Shown: piece after piece, positions 27,469-36,379 of the stretch
Layout: every line of letters begins with the position of its first letter
Numbering within the stretch: position 1 is the first letter of the stretch
Origin: an alpha proteobacterium AAP81b
GTDB taxonomy: Bacteria > Pseudomonadota > Alphaproteobacteria > Sphingomonadales > Sphingomonadaceae
Assembly: GCA_001295935.1 (NCBI GenBank)
Contig: LJHX01000085.1
Coordinates: 1 to 47,979, forward strand
Length of the DNA stretch: 47,979 bases
Direction of reading: 5' to 3'
Made by a program: the position numbers and the translations under genes
Notes under the pieces: model-generated
What the model was told of the DNA's origin: nothing
Seen by the model: only the letters and a program-made list of their open reading frames with translations
Databases searched by the model: none

Positions 27469-27483
27469 TTGTGCAGTGCACAA
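27469..27483. promoter_or_regulatory. perfect 15-base palindrome TTGTGC-AGT-GCACAA
   Basis: An operator-like perfect inverted repeat in AT-richer intergenic DNA. It lies 113 bases beyond the toxin stop codon and 300 bases upstream of tRNA-Ile, with respect to the minus strand. The regulator is not identifiable here. Confidence 0.5.
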
Positions 27484-27556
27484 TCGGGCAAGGCTGCCAT
27501 GCGTTTTGTGCATGGCGGGACGCTGCCATGGGCGGCCGACAGGCTAGCGGGGACGT

Positions 27557-27600
27557 CGGCAGAATTCATTCGGCAGAGTTCATTCGCGGCAGAATTCACT
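27557..27600. repeat. three tandem 14-base units at the toxin 3' end
   Basis: CGGCAGAATTCATT, CGGCAGAGTTCATT and, after a CG spacer, CGGCAGAATTCACT. The third unit contains the toxin stop codon (27596-27598), so the array extends from the coding end into the 3' region. Confidence 0.75.
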
Positions 27601-27919
27601 CGCGAAACAAATCGCTATGGGTGCCGGTGCGGACGAAGATGATCCCGCCGCCTGGCCCCATGTCATCAACCAATTTGTAGATCAGCAGGAAATCGCCGCC
27701 GATATGGCACTCACGATGCCCGGCCCAATCACCCTTCAAGGGATGGTCTCGCCATTCCGCGCCCAACGGCGCGTCATTGGCGATGAGCAGCAGCATCGCC
27801 TGCTTCAACCGGCCAAGGTCATATCGGCCGGACCGCGACATCCGTTCCCAATCCTTCAGGAACACCTTGGCATAGTCGATATCGCGTGGAAATCGCGCCC
27901 GTTTATTTTCCGGCGGCAT
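27596..27919 (-). CDS. YafQ-family type II toxin (mRNA interferase)
   Basis: A 107-residue RelE/ParE-superfamily toxin. HPLKGDWAGHRECHIGGDFLLIYK near residue 60 and FVRTGTHSDLF at the C-terminus are hallmark YafQ motifs; the histidines and the aspartate in these are the residues that support ribosome-dependent mRNA cleavage in YafQ. The ATG at 27917-27919 (MPPENKRARFPR) is chosen; an in-frame start at 27943 is possible. It overlaps the antitoxin gene by 17 bases, the usual order antitoxin first. The tandem repeat array touches its stop codon. Catalytic positions look intact. Confidence 0.9.
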   Translation of the reverse strand: MPPENKRARFPRDIDYAKVFLKDWERMSRSGRYDLGRLKQAMLLLIANDAPLGAEWRDHPLKGDWAGHRECHIGGDFLLIYKLVDDMGPGGGIIFVRTGTHSDLFRE

Positions 27920-28184
27920 GGTCGAGCGAAGCAAAAACGTCATCGGCGTTGGAGAAGCGCAGCTTGCCGCTGGCAGCGATTTGCTGCGCCTCCGCGATGG
28001 CCGCGCGAGATTCGGCGTTGGGGACTTTCAGCTCCAGCGGAAACGCCTGGTCGACGGCGATGCGATGGAACAGCAGTCGCACAGCCTCGGACGCGGTCAG
28101 GCCCATCGCCGCCAGCGCCGTCGTGGCACGCTCCTTTACGTCATTCTCCATGCGCACATGCAGCATCGAGCTTTCCGTCGCCAT
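27903..28184 (-). CDS. RelB/DinJ-family antitoxin
   Basis: A 93-residue antitoxin. LHVRMENDVKERATTALAAMGLTASEAVRLLFHRIAV is the ribbon-helix-helix region of the RelB/DinJ family; the C-terminal half (AIAEAQQIAASGKLRFSNADDVFASLDHA) would wrap the toxin. It pairs with the YafQ-type toxin directly downstream. The ATG at 28182-28184 has GGGAG eight bases before it; a GTG one codon upstream is the alternative. A 24-base interrupted palindrome 18 bases upstream is the likely autoregulatory operator. Confidence 0.9.
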   Translation of the reverse strand: MATESSMLHVRMENDVKERATTALAAMGLTASEAVRLLFHRIAVDQAFPLELKVPNAESRAAIAEAQQIAASGKLRFSNADDVFASLDHAAGK

Positions 28185-28201
28185 CACCGGCTCCCGAAAT
28201 T

Positions 28202-28225
28202 CCGTATCTCAATTGCGATATACGG
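28202..28225. promoter_or_regulatory. probable toxin-antitoxin operator
   Basis: CCGTAT (28202-28207) and ATACGG (28220-28225) are a 6-base inverted repeat with 12 bases between them, centred on CAATTG. It lies just upstream of the antitoxin start in an AT-rich patch, where RelB-type ribbon-helix-helix proteins bind. Confidence 0.55.
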
Positions 28226-28446
28226 TCGTCGGCCGGAAAATCAAGCTCAACCGGTGCCTTCAGCGGCAGCGACTTCCCGGTGGCAAGCCGCTGCCAATTG
28301 GTCCCGATTGACGAGAAAGAACTCACCGCGGAGGGAACGACCATTCGCTTGAGAAAGTCCTTCATCGCCAGCGCGACGACATCATGCGAGGCGAAAGCGG
28401 GTCGATGGGCTCGGCCCTCACCATCGGAGCCACCTCCTGGCTCCCC

Positions 28447-29364
28447 TCACCCCGCGAACGCCGCGCGGTCGATATCGAGGTTCGCCGCGGTCATTCGTGC
28501 CACCAGGAAATCGCGCAGCGCCGCCACGCGCAGTGAGCGGCGCAGTTCGGCGGGATAGGTGAAGAAGGTGCGGAACACCGGGCCTTCGAGATCGGGCAGC
28601 ACCAGGCGGACCTTGCCGGAAAAGCGGATCAGATAGCTCGGCAGCGCGGCGATCCCTGCCCCGGCCTCGACCGCCTGCAGCACGCCATGGCTGTTGTTGA
28701 TGGTCAGCGCCGCGCTGAACGGCCGCTCCTCGGGGCCGAGGTCGAGCACCCAGTTGATCGATTTGAGATACTCGGGCGCCGCCGCACCATAGGCGATGAG
28801 GCGGTGGCGGGCGAGGTCGGCGACGCTCGCCGGCGTGCCGTGCCGCGCGAGATAATCGGGCGACGCGCAGAGATAGTGGCGAATGGGGAAGAGCGGCTTC
28901 TGCACCAGTTCCGACTGGAAGGGCACGTGGAAGCGGATCGCGACATCGGCCTCGCGGCGGGCGAGGTCGGCGTCGGTATCGGCCAGTTGCAGGCACACCG
29001 AAATATCGGGGTAGAGATCGAGGAAATCGACGAGCTGGCGCGCCAGCCAGGTCGAGCCGAAGCTGACGGTGGTGGTGACGCGGATCTCGCCGCTCGGCCG
29101 GTCGCGCGACGTGTCGATCGAAACGCGCGCCGCCTCCAGCCGCTCGGCCATGTCATGGGTCGCGGTGCGCAGCTGCTCGCCTTCGTGCGTCATGGCGAGG
29201 CCGCGGGCGTGGCGGTGGAAAAGCTTGGCGCCGACCTGTTCCTCGAGCGCGCCGATCTGGCGGCTGAGTGCCGGCTGGCTCATGTGGAGGCGCCGTGCCG
29301 CCTCGGTGAAGCTGCCCGCCTCGGCGACCTGGTAGAACAGGCGGAGCTTCTCCCAGTCGATCAC
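28447..29364 (-). CDS. LysR-family transcriptional regulator
   Basis: A 305-residue regulator. The N-terminal winged helix-turn-helix reads [31 protein letters not shown], followed by [17 protein letters not shown]; the rest is the substrate-binding domain ([22 protein letters not shown]...). The start is a GTG at 29362-29364 whose GTGA overlaps the trxB stop by four bases, so it is made from the trxB mRNA. The pair trxB-lysR on one mRNA hints that it may respond to redox or oxidative conditions, but no effector is readable. Confidence 0.92.
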   Translation of the reverse strand: MIDWEKLRLFYQVAEAGSFTEAARRLHMSQPALSRQIGALEEQVGAKLFHRHARGLAMTHEGEQLRTATHDMAERLEAARVSIDTSRDRPSGEIRVTTTVSFGSTWLARQLVDFLDLYPDISVCLQLADTDADLARREADVAIRFHVPFQSELVQKPLFPIRHYLCASPDYLARHGTPASVADLARHRLIAYGAAAPEYLKSINWVLDLGPEERPFSAALTINNSHGVLQAVEAGAGIAALPSYLIRFSGKVRLVLPDLEGPVFRTFFTYPAELRRSLRVAALRDFLVARMTAANLDIDRAAFAG

Positions 29365-30323
29365 GCCGCGACTGCTACCTCCGCCGACCCGTGGGCGAGG
29401 TAACGCTCGGCCTCGAGCGCCGCCATGCAGCCCATGCCCGCCGCGGTCACCGCCTGACGCCAGAGCTTGTCCTTGACGTCGCCAGCGGCGAAGACGCCGG
29501 GCACCGACGTCGCCGTCGAATCGGGGGCGGTGAGGATATAGCCCTCGTCGTCCATTGCGACCTTGCCTTCGAAGAGGCTCGTCGCCGGCACATGGCCGAT
29601 GGCGACGAACAGGCCATCGATCGGCAGCGGCGTCAGCGCGCCCGAACGGACGTCGCGCAAGCTGACGCCGGTGACGCCGAGCGGATCCTGGGTGCCTTCG
29701 ACTTCGGCGACTTCGCTGTGCCAGTGCGTCACGACCTTGGGGTTGGCGAGCAGGCGGGCCTGGTTGGTCTTGTCGGCGCGCAGCTCGCCGCGGCGGTGGA
29801 TGAGGTGAACCTTCGAGGCGAATTTGGTCAGGAACAGCGCTTCCTCGACCGCGGTGTTGCCGCCGCCGACGACCGCCACCGTGCGGTTGCGGAAGAAGAA
29901 GCCGTCGCAGGTGGCGCACGCCGAAACGCCGAAACCACGGAACTTCGCCTCGCTGTCGAGCCCGAGCCAGCGCGCCTGCGCGCCGGTGGCGATGACCAGC
30001 GTGTCGGCGGTCCAGGCCTGGCCGCTGTCGGTTTCAAGGGCGAAAGGCCGCCGGTCGAGGTCGACATGGGTGACGATGTCGCTGACGATCTCGGCGCCGA
30101 CGTGCACCGCCTGTTCGGCCATGCGGACCATCAGGTCGGGGCCCATGACGATGGTATCGCCGGGCCAGTTCTCGACTTCGGTGGTGATGGTCAGCTGGCC
30201 GCCAGGTTGCAGCCCCTGGATCAGCACCGGGCCGAGTGCGGCGCGCGCCGCATAGACGGCAGCGGTATAGCCGGCGGGGCCCGAGCCGATGATCAGAACC
30301 GGGGCATGGCGAGGGGTGGTCAT
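29361..30323 (-). CDS. trxB: thioredoxin-disulfide reductase
   Basis: A 320-residue FAD/NADPH flavoenzyme that reduces thioredoxin. FAD-binding [17 protein letters not shown] at residues 11-27, redox-active CATC at residues 136-139, NADPH-binding [15 protein letters not shown], and C-terminal [24 protein letters not shown]. Standard length. The ATG at 30321-30323 has AGAGGA upstream; an in-frame GTG nine codons before is less likely. It is followed by the overlapping lysR gene and is divergent from the Lrp/AsnC regulator. Confidence 0.96.
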   Translation of the reverse strand: MTTPRHAPVLIIGSGPAGYTAAVYAARAALGPVLIQGLQPGGQLTITTEVENWPGDTIVMGPDLMVRMAEQAVHVGAEIVSDIVTHVDLDRRPFALETDSGQAWTADTLVIATGAQARWLGLDSEAKFRGFGVSACATCDGFFFRNRTVAVVGGGNTAVEEALFLTKFASKVHLIHRRGELRADKTNQARLLANPKVVTHWHSEVAEVEGTQDPLGVTGVSLRDVRSGALTPLPIDGLFVAIGHVPATSLFEGKVAMDDEGYILTAPDSTATSVPGVFAAGDVKDKLWRQAVTAAGMGCMAALEAERYLAHGSAEVAVAA

Positions 30324-30522
30324 GACGTCGAAATCCTCTGGTGTCAGCACAGTTAGGGGTTGGCGCGGCGATTTCCACCTGTTTCGTTGGCGGGCCGGCG
30401 CAGGTTACGCAACCTCATTTCCGAACCCAAGCCTTGCGCGTTCGGGTAATATTGTTATGTCTGGCGGTAAAACAGGCCCACACCGTTTCGCCAAGACCGT
30501 TTCGCAAGGGGGACCCCCAGAC

Positions 30523-30999
30523 GTGCACCGTTCCCGGTTGCCGATCGACGATATCGATCGCGTCATCCTTCGCCATCTCCAGGCCGAGGGCCGCATCACC
30601 AATGTCGAGCTTGCCGAACGCGCCGGGCTGACGGCGCCGCCGTGCCTGCGCCGCGTCCGCGCGCTCGAGGAAAATGGCACGATTCGCGGCTATCACGCCG
30701 ACCTCGACGCCCAGGCACTCGGCTATGGCATCACCGTCTTCGCCATGGTGTCGCTGAAGAGCCAGGCCGAGGCCGACCTCCAGGCCTTCGAGGACCATGT
30801 CGCCGGGCTGCCGCAGGTGCGCGAATGCCATATGCTCAATGGCGAGATCGACTTCATCCTGAAGGTCGTCGCGCATGATCTGCAGGAGTTCCAGCGCTTC
30901 CTCACCAGCGCGCTGACGCCGGCGCCCAATGTCGAGAGCGTCAAGACGAGTTTCGTCATCCGCACGGCGCTGAGCAAGCCGGGGGTGCCGGTCGACTGA
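30523..30999 (+). CDS. Lrp/AsnC-family transcriptional regulator
   Basis: A 158-residue regulator. The N-terminal helix-turn-helix is IDDIDRVILRHLQAEGRITNVELAERAGLTAPPCLRRV; the C-terminal RAM/ActD domain binds effectors, usually amino acids (GITVFAMVSLKSQAEADLQAFEDHV...VRECHMLNGEIDFIL). The start is a GTG at 30523 (MHRSRLPIDD); a TTG at 30538 is possible. AAGGGGG lies upstream. It is divergent from trxB across a 199-base region that is AT-richer near 30445-30470. Target genes unknown. Confidence 0.92.
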   Translation: MHRSRLPIDDIDRVILRHLQAEGRITNVELAERAGLTAPPCLRRVRALEENGTIRGYHADLDAQALGYGITVFAMVSLKSQAEADLQAFEDHVAGLPQVRECHMLNGEIDFILKVVAHDLQEFQRFLTSALTPAPNVESVKTSFVIRTALSKPGVPVD

Positions 31000-31011
31000 G
31001 GCGACGCGCCA

Positions 31012-31086
31012 TGGTGGGCGGTGACGGGTTCGAACCGCCGACCCTCTCGGTGTAAACGAGACGCTCTACCGCTGAGCTAACCGCCC
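31012..31086 (-). tRNA. tRNA-Val (anticodon TAC)
   Basis: A 75-base cloverleaf including an encoded CCA. 5' GGGCGGT pairs with ACCGCCC, D-arm GCTC/GAGC, anticodon stem TCTCG/CGAGA around TTTACAC (anticodon TAC), T-arm with GGTTCGAACCC. It lies 12 bases after the Lrp/AsnC gene, on the opposite strand. Confidence 0.95.
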
Positions 31087-31201
31087 GGTGCGCGCCGGCT
31101 AGCCGCGTCGCGCGGCGCGCGCAACCCGGCGGCGCTGGCAGGCCGCCGGGAAATCGGCAATAAGGCCGGGGTTCGCCCGCCGCGCACTGCCAGGAGCCGC
31201 C

Positions 31202-31423
31202 ATGTTCGCCCGCCTGTTCATCGACCACCCGCGCGCCGTCAATGAAAGCTATTTCGAGCATATGGCAGCTTCGCTCGGCGTCGCCTCGCGGCTTGCCGCG
31301 GCGGCGGCGAAGTGCGTTGTCCATGCGATCGTCCCCGGCCTGTGCACGACCGCCGGCAGCGATGCGATCCTGAAACTCCACGCCGAAGTCGCGCCGCGCC
31401 GCTTCGACCAGCCGACGTTCTGA
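31202..31423 (+). CDS. DUF6356 family small protein
   Basis: A 73-residue protein. The opening MFARLFIDHPRAVNESYFEHMAAS followed by a hydrophobic stretch with CVVHAIVPGLCTTAGSDAILKLH is the pattern of the DUF6356 family, common in sphingomonads and of unknown function. One membrane helix around residues 30-48 is possible. GGAG precedes the ATG. The serine hydrolase gene starts 17 bases after its stop on the same strand, so co-transcription is likely. Confidence 0.85.
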   Translation: MFARLFIDHPRAVNESYFEHMAASLGVASRLAAAAAKCVVHAIVPGLCTTAGSDAILKLHAEVAPRRFDQPTF

Positions 31424-31440
31424 GCCCCGGAGAACCCGCG

Positions 31441-32661
31441 ATGGACACGGCTTTCGACTCGCTCGGCTTCTCCCGCCAGCGCCTGGCGCGCATCGACGCC
31501 TTCCTCGATCACAAGTATGTCGCCGCCGGCAAGCTGCCCGGCACGCTGGCGCTGGTGGCGCGCCACGGGGAAGTCGTCCATCTCGGCATGACCGGCCATG
31601 CCGATGTCGCCTCGGGGCGCCCGATCGCCGAGGACACGATCTTCCGCATCTATTCGATGACCAAGCCGATCACCTCGGTGGCGCTGATGATGCTTGTCGA
31701 GGCGGGCAAGATCGCCCTCGACGATCCCGTCCACCGCTGGATTCCGGAATGGAAGAACCTCGGGGTCTATGTCGCCGGCACGGTCGGCCAGGGCTTTGTG
31801 ACCCGCCCGACGGCGGCACCGATGCGCGTCGTCGACCTGATGCGCCACACCTCGGGGCTGACCTATGGCTTTCAGCTGCGCACCAATGTCGATCACGGCT
31901 ATCGCGCCAAGAAGATCGGCGAGATCGAGAAAGCCGGCACGCTCGCCGACATGATCGCGGCGCTCGCCGACCTGCCGCTGGAATTCTCGCCGGGCGAGGC
32001 GTGGAATTACTCGGTCAGCACCGATGTCTGCGGCTGGCTGGTCGAAAAGGCCAGCGGCATGGCGTTCGAGGACTTCTTGCAACAACGCATCTTCGCGCCG
32101 CTCGGCATGGTCGATACCGGCTTCCATGTCCGCGACGGCCAGGGCCATCGCCTCGCCAGCTGCTACCAATGGGGCAAGGACGGCATGACGGTCCAGGACG
32201 ATGCCGCGACGAGCGGTTTCCTTGCGCCCCCCAGCTTCATCTCGGGCGGCGGCGGCCTTGTCTCGACCGCCCCCGATTATCTGCAATTCTGCCGGATGCT
32301 GGCGAACGGCGGCAGCTTGGGTGGCCACCGCTTCCTCAGCCGCAAGACCATCGACCTGATGACCGCCAACCATTTGCCCGGCGGCGTCGACCTGCCGGCG
32401 CTGTCGGTGTCGATGTTCTCGGAGGCCGCCTATCAGGGCGTCGGCTTCGGCCTCGGTTTCGCCACCACCACCAACGCCGCCCGCACGCTGATCCCGGGCA
32501 GCAATGGCGATTACTTCTGGGGCGGCGCCGCCAGCACCTTCTTCTGGATCGACCCCGAGGAAGACATCATCGCCATCTTCATGACCCAGCTGATGCCGAG
32601 CTCGACCTGGCCGGTGCGGCGCGAGCTGCGCACCCTCGTCTACGCCGCGCTCGACGACTGA
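31441..32661 (+). CDS. serine hydrolase, beta-lactamase (class C-like/EstB) family
   Basis: A 406-residue protein of the penicillin-binding-protein-like serine hydrolase family. The catalytic SMTK (Ser72, Lys75) follows IFRIY; the second motif is YSV in GEAWNYSVSTDVCGWLVE. The end (GGAASTFFWIDPEEDIIAIFMTQLMPS) is typical of the esterase EstB-like group with a third motif around GGAAST in place of KTG. No signal peptide, so probably a cytoplasmic esterase rather than a resistance enzyme. The ATG at 31441 follows GGAG. It ends overlapping the convergent small gene by 22 bases. Confidence 0.9.
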   Translation: MDTAFDSLGFSRQRLARIDAFLDHKYVAAGKLPGTLALVARHGEVVHLGMTGHADVASGRPIAEDTIFRIYSMTKPITSVALMMLVEAGKIALDDPVHRWIPEWKNLGVYVAGTVGQGFVTRPTAAPMRVVDLMRHTSGLTYGFQLRTNVDHGYRAKKIGEIEKAGTLADMIAALADLPLEFSPGEAWNYSVSTDVCGWLVEKASGMAFEDFLQQRIFAPLGMVDTGFHVRDGQGHRLASCYQWGKDGMTVQDDAATSGFLAPPSFISGGGGLVSTAPDYLQFCRMLANGGSLGGHRFLSRKTIDLMTANHLPGGVDLPALSVSMFSEAAYQGVGFGLGFATTTNAARTLIPGSNGDYFWGGAASTFFWIDPEEDIIAIFMTQLMPSSTWPVRRELRTLVYAALDD

Positions 32662-32996
32662 TGCGGGTCGGCGCTTTCCAGCCCCCACATTTCGCGCCAG
32701 TTCGGCGCCACCTGATCGACCGGGGCTTCGAGCCGGTCCATCTCGGCCTTGAATTCGGCGAGCAGGCGATCGCCCTCGCCATTCTTGAGCCATTCGGCCC
32801 AGAACGGAAAACCAGCGGTGTTCCGGCGCAGCTGGCGCGGCGTCCAGGGCATGGTGGTGGCGGCGCGGGCTTCGGCGAGCGTCGCCTCGCACAGCGCGCG
32901 AACGGTTTCGGGGGTATGGACGATCGGCGCCGTGACCGGCATCGGTTCCTGGAACAATTCGCCCTTCTGGGGCACGTGGCCGAACAGATCGTCCAT
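32640..32996 (-). CDS. hypothetical protein downstream of the type IIG gene
   Basis: I do not recognise this 118-residue protein. It contains the block MPWTPRQLRRNTAGFPFWAEWL near residues 49-70 and the C-terminal ANWREMWGLESADP-like tail; it is acidic, with no signal peptide or membrane helix. It starts 34 bases after the stop of the restriction-modification gene on the same strand, so the two may share a transcript. The last 22 bases overlap the convergent serine hydrolase gene. Standard GC content, unlike the 3' half of its upstream neighbour. Confidence 0.75.
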   Translation of the reverse strand: MDDLFGHVPQKGELFQEPMPVTAPIVHTPETVRALCEATLAEARAATTMPWTPRQLRRNTAGFPFWAEWLKNGEGDRLLAEFKAEMDRLEAPVDQVAPNWREMWGLESADPHQSSSAA

Positions 32997-33030
32997 AGGG
33001 CGGAACTGTCATCACATCGCGCCACCGGCA

Positions 33031-36000
33031 TCAAGCCGGGCCGAGCAACTTCTCCACAAGTTTCTCGATTTCGCCGCCGATGCCATCGGCGATCAGCGCG
33101 CGGCGCACGCGCTGGCGCGCGGCGACGAAGCGCTCGCCCTCGGGGATTTCGACAAGACCGGCAATCCGTTCGGCCTCGGCACCGGCAGCGGCGAGGTCGC
33201 GGTGGAGCGGCGCGGCGGCATCGAAAAGCGGGATGGGCAGGTTGAACATCACCTTGTCGAAATCGCGGGCACCGAACTGGCCGCGCGATTGATAGCGTTC
33301 CGCACGGGTGCGCGCGGTCTCGCTATTTAGTATGGAGACGACATAATTTGCATCTGCCTCAGTCGGCACCTTCCCCCAATACAATTTATGTTCGATAATT
33401 GCATCCGAGTCTCGTAGTACGTGGGCGGCAGTATTAGAACCTGATGCCGAATAAACTACTCGGAATGGTGCCACAGGGAATTGACTGGATAGTTGACCTA
33501 TGTAGTCAAGTTGTTCTACAAAGCGGCGCTTACCTTTGCCATTTTTGTCCCAGCCGGCTTCGGCATGCTTCATCCATGCCGACAAGTGTTCATAGCCATT
33601 GTCTGCAGCAGCGCTAGACGTAAGCAATTCGCCCTGCTTAGTAACCGGGATGACCCCCTCGAATGTCCGGAACAGCCGATAAGGCAAAATGGACTCGCCT
33701 AGCAAAACTGGATAGAGAAACTGATTTTCGACGTTGTTCTCCAGCCCCGGAAGGTCGCGCCACGGCCGCTTCTCTTGCGCCGACCTCCGACTGGCAACCA
33801 GCGGAGCAGCTGGATTGCTGCCAAGCCGTCCCGATAGTTTCCGCTCGACCAGTACGAAGGAACGCGGGATGAGAATTGCTCCCTGCCTGAACGCCGTTCG
33901 ATAGGCCGACCCGCCAGACCGTTGCGCGGTACTGGGGGCCGGTACGCCATCACGAACCAACAGGTGAGCGTCGGCCATCACTTCAGGAGCGTCACGCATC
34001 GGCACCGAGCCCGAATATTCGCGGACGGTTTCGGGGGTCTTTGCAGCTATGGCCCGCTTGCGACCAAACACGACACAAGACGGTACCGGAAAAATGGCTC
34101 CGGTAGCGCCGACCTTAACATCGGTGGTCCACGCCTCATCCCAAGCCACGTTATAGGACGCGTATCGTCCGGTCCTGAACTTTTCGAATTGCGCCCGCGT
34201 CAGGGCGGCAAGCGGCAGGACGAACGCAAGACGGCCGCTCGGGCGGAGATAAAGGTGGGAGCTGCGTGCAACAAACAGCGCGCACAAGTCATTGTGCGAT
34301 GGAATTGTGCCGACGTAGATGCGCTCGCCAGTTGCCAATTCCTTAAAGCGCTTCTGCAGATCCGCCGACATGTGGCGGTAAGCCACCCAGGGCGGGTTAC
34401 CGACCAGCACATTGGCCCAGCCGCCGCCGCTCGCCAATGCCAGCGGTCGTGACAGGTTGCGCGCGACATAGCTCCAGATCGTGTCGCGCCCTTCCAGCCG
34501 CAGCTTGTGGAATGTCTCATAGGTCGTGCCAAGATCGCCGATGGCGAGGCGTTCCTCGGCGCTGATGTCGCGCTTGTAATGCTGTTCGGTGCGCCGGGTG
34601 ATGTCGGCTTCGACCTGAGCGCGGGTCCGGTCGCCAAGCGAACCGCTACGCATCGCGTCGATCGCCTTGTCGAACAGCGCCGGGTCGCGGCAGAAGGTTT
34701 CGGGAAAGCTCAGCTTTTCCTTCTTGCCCGCGCCCGCCGGCGGCGGCGGCACCTGGATGACGAGTTCCTTGTCGCTGCCCAGCTGGCTGATCGACAGCTG
34801 CATGGCGTCGCCAAGATAGACCGGCACCGACAGCGCGCCGCTGCGTTGCGCCAGCGCCGGCGCCAGCGCGAGCAGATAGGTGACGCGCGCGATGATGACC
34901 GCGACCGGGTGGATATCGGTGCCCGCGACGAGCGCACAGGCCTCGGCGGCGCGCACCGTCGAATCCATGCCCGCCGCTTCCGCTTCGGCGAGCACCCGGC
35001 GGACGGCGTGGAACAGGAAAGTGCCCGAGCCGCAGGCGGGATCGAGCACCTTCTGCTCAAGCGGCCGGTCAACGGCGTGGCGGACGATCTTCGCCGCCAG
35101 CCAGTCGGGGGTGTAATATTCGCCAAGGCCGTGGCGCTCGTCGCGGTCGATCAGCGATTCATAGAGGATCTTGAGGACGTCGCTTTCGACCTCGCGCAGC
35201 CGGAAGCGGCGGACATGCGCCATGATGCGGCGGACCAGCGCCTCGCCGGCCGGCGTCGCCACCATCCAGTCAAAAAAGTCGCTTTCGACCGCGCCACCGA
35301 TGCCGGCCGCGGTAAAGGCTTCGCCCGACAGCATCCGGCGCGGATCATCTTCGGCAAGATCCATGACCGCCAGCGCGATGCATTTGGCGACGACGACGAG
35401 ATAGCTGTGCTGAAACCACAGCGCATCGCCTTCGACCTCGCGGCCATAGACGAGCTTGAGCATATTGGCCCAGAGCTGGCGCTTCAGCGCTTCGGCGGGG
35501 TGATCCTGCAAACTTTCCCAGACGGCGCGCAAGCCGCGATCGACGATGCGATAGGCAACCGAATCCTGGCCGAGTTCGGCGCGGATGGTCAACGGATCGG
35601 GCGGCAGCGAGGCCTTGAGCGCGACGGCGCCATCGAGCCAGGCGAGGAACGCCTCGGGCTTGTCGGGATCGAGGATGGTTTCCTTGACGCGCACCAGCGC
35701 GCCGCCGGCGAGTTCGAACACCACCCATTTGCGGCCATCGGCGGCCAGGCCGGTGCAGCGCTCGCCTTCCTCGCGCTCGCGGTCAGCGAGATAATCGGGC
35801 ATCCGCCGCGCAACATCGCCCCATTCGGTATCGAGGTTGCGCTTGGCCTCGAACACCGTCCGCCCGATCAACGCATCGAGGCGCCCACGTACTTCGGGCA
35901 CCCGGCGTTCGAACTCGAGCGCCGCCAGGTCGACGCCGAATTCGCGCACCAGCAGGTCGCGAAAGCCGGCCTTAACTTCATCATGGCCGGGTCTGGTGGC

Positions 36001-36048
36001 GAGGTGGCGCAGCAGATCGAGCGTCGGGGCCGCGATAGTCATCGCCAT
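33031..36048 (-). CDS. type IIG-like restriction-modification enzyme (Eco57I-type N6-adenine methyltransferase with nuclease motif)
   Basis: A 1005-residue single-chain enzyme. A PD-(D/E)XK signature lies at the N-terminus: Asp58 in VRGRLDALIG and Glu67-x-Lys69 in VFEAKRN. A helical part leads to GLGEYYTPDWLAAKIV, methyltransferase motif I DPACGSGTFLF (residues 336-346) and motif IV NPPW (551-554), which marks an N6-adenine methylase. The C-terminal 350-450 residues should be the target recognition domain. DNA for this part (about 33.3-34.4 kb) is visibly lower in GC than the conserved half, indicating a mosaic gene. No separate restriction gene is adjacent, fitting a fused enzyme. ATG at 36046-36048, with an alternative two codons later. 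Confidence 0.87.
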   Translation of the reverse strand: MAMTIAAPTLDLLRHLATRPGHDEVKAGFRDLLVREFGVDLAALEFERRVPEVRGRLDALIGRTVFEAKRNLDTEWGDVARRMPDYLADREREEGERCTGLAADGRKWVVFELAGGALVRVKETILDPDKPEAFLAWLDGAVALKASLPPDPLTIRAELGQDSVAYRIVDRGLRAVWESLQDHPAEALKRQLWANMLKLVYGREVEGDALWFQHSYLVVVAKCIALAVMDLAEDDPRRMLSGEAFTAAGIGGAVESDFFDWMVATPAGEALVRRIMAHVRRFRLREVESDVLKILYESLIDRDERHGLGEYYTPDWLAAKIVRHAVDRPLEQKVLDPACGSGTFLFHAVRRVLAEAEAAGMDSTVRAAEACALVAGTDIHPVAVIIARVTYLLALAPALAQRSGALSVPVYLGDAMQLSISQLGSDKELVIQVPPPPAGAGKKEKLSFPETFCRDPALFDKAIDAMRSGSLGDRTRAQVEADITRRTEQHYKRDISAEERLAIGDLGTTYETFHKLRLEGRDTIWSYVARNLSRPLALASGGGWANVLVGNPPWVAYRHMSADLQKRFKELATGERIYVGTIPSHNDLCALFVARSSHLYLRPSGRLAFVLPLAALTRAQFEKFRTGRYASYNVAWDEAWTTDVKVGATGAIFPVPSCVVFGRKRAIAAKTPETVREYSGSVPMRDAPEVMADAHLLVRDGVPAPSTAQRSGGSAYRTAFRQGAILIPRSFVLVERKLSGRLGSNPAAPLVASRRSAQEKRPWRDLPGLENNVENQFLYPVLLGESILPYRLFRTFEGVIPVTKQGELLTSSAAADNGYEHLSAWMKHAEAGWDKNGKGKRRFVEQLDYIGQLSSQFPVAPFRVVYSASGSNTAAHVLRDSDAIIEHKLYWGKVPTEADANYVVSILNSETARTRAERYQSRGQFGARDFDKVMFNLPIPLFDAAAPLHRDLAAAGAEAERIAGLVEIPEGERFVAARQRVRRALIADGIGGEIEKLVEKLLGPA

Positions 36049-36379
36049 CTGCTATGCTGCGGGCAGCCGCGGTGCAACCGCCGGCGGCCAGTAGGGCGCC
36101 AGCCTGTCCTACACGCCGGGATTTGGCTATGCTTCCGCATGGCCAGCGACCGGTCGGCCGGCATTTCGAGAAACGCAAGAATGACCCAGAGAACCACGCG
36201 CGCCGATTCGCGCCAGGAGCGTCAGCGACTGTACTTCGGCGTAATTCCGAACTTTCGGTAATGTTTGGCGCCAACGCCGCCGCTGCCGCCACTGCGGCAC
36301 CGGCAAGAATATCTAGCTGTTGTGGCAGCGACACCTCCGCTAGCAACTGCTGCGGCGCTGGGCGCCCTAGGAGCCGATG
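36049..36379. other. intergenic stretch upstream of yghU
   Basis: 331 bases without a certain gene. Two short plus-strand frames exist: 36139-36261 (40 codons, no ribosome binding site, probably not real) and 36261-36380 (39 codons with two Cys-Cys pairs, overlapping the yghU start). A CCGAA-CT-TTCGG palindrome lies at about 36247-36258. Confidence 0.5.

Larger units (their letters stand above)
27171..27595. other. non-coding stretch between tRNA-Ile and the toxin gene
   Basis: No gene seen. It contains a strong minus-strand terminator (27248-27283), a GC-run repeat remnant around 27350-27410 (GAGGGGGAGGGAG, GGGGGAGGAG), a perfect TTGTGC/GCACAA palindrome (27469-27483), a partly repeated TGCCATG segment (about 27495-27535), and three 14-base tandem units reaching the toxin stop codon. 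Confidence 0.6.

Noticed and set aside
28141-28365. A 74-codon minus-strand frame (MKDFLKRMVVPSAVSSF...) spanning the antitoxin promoter
   Set aside because: It overlaps the probable operator and the antitoxin start, has lower third-position GC than neighbours and no clear ribosome binding site. I could not exclude it fully, but the evidence is too weak to list.
31249-33015. Long minus-strand frame opposite the serine hydrolase gene
   Set aside because: No recognisable motif; the plus-strand gene has SMTK and full family length.
36139-36261. A 40-codon plus-strand frame (MASDRSAGISRNARMTQ...) upstream of yghU
   Set aside because: No ribosome binding site, Arg-rich random-like composition.
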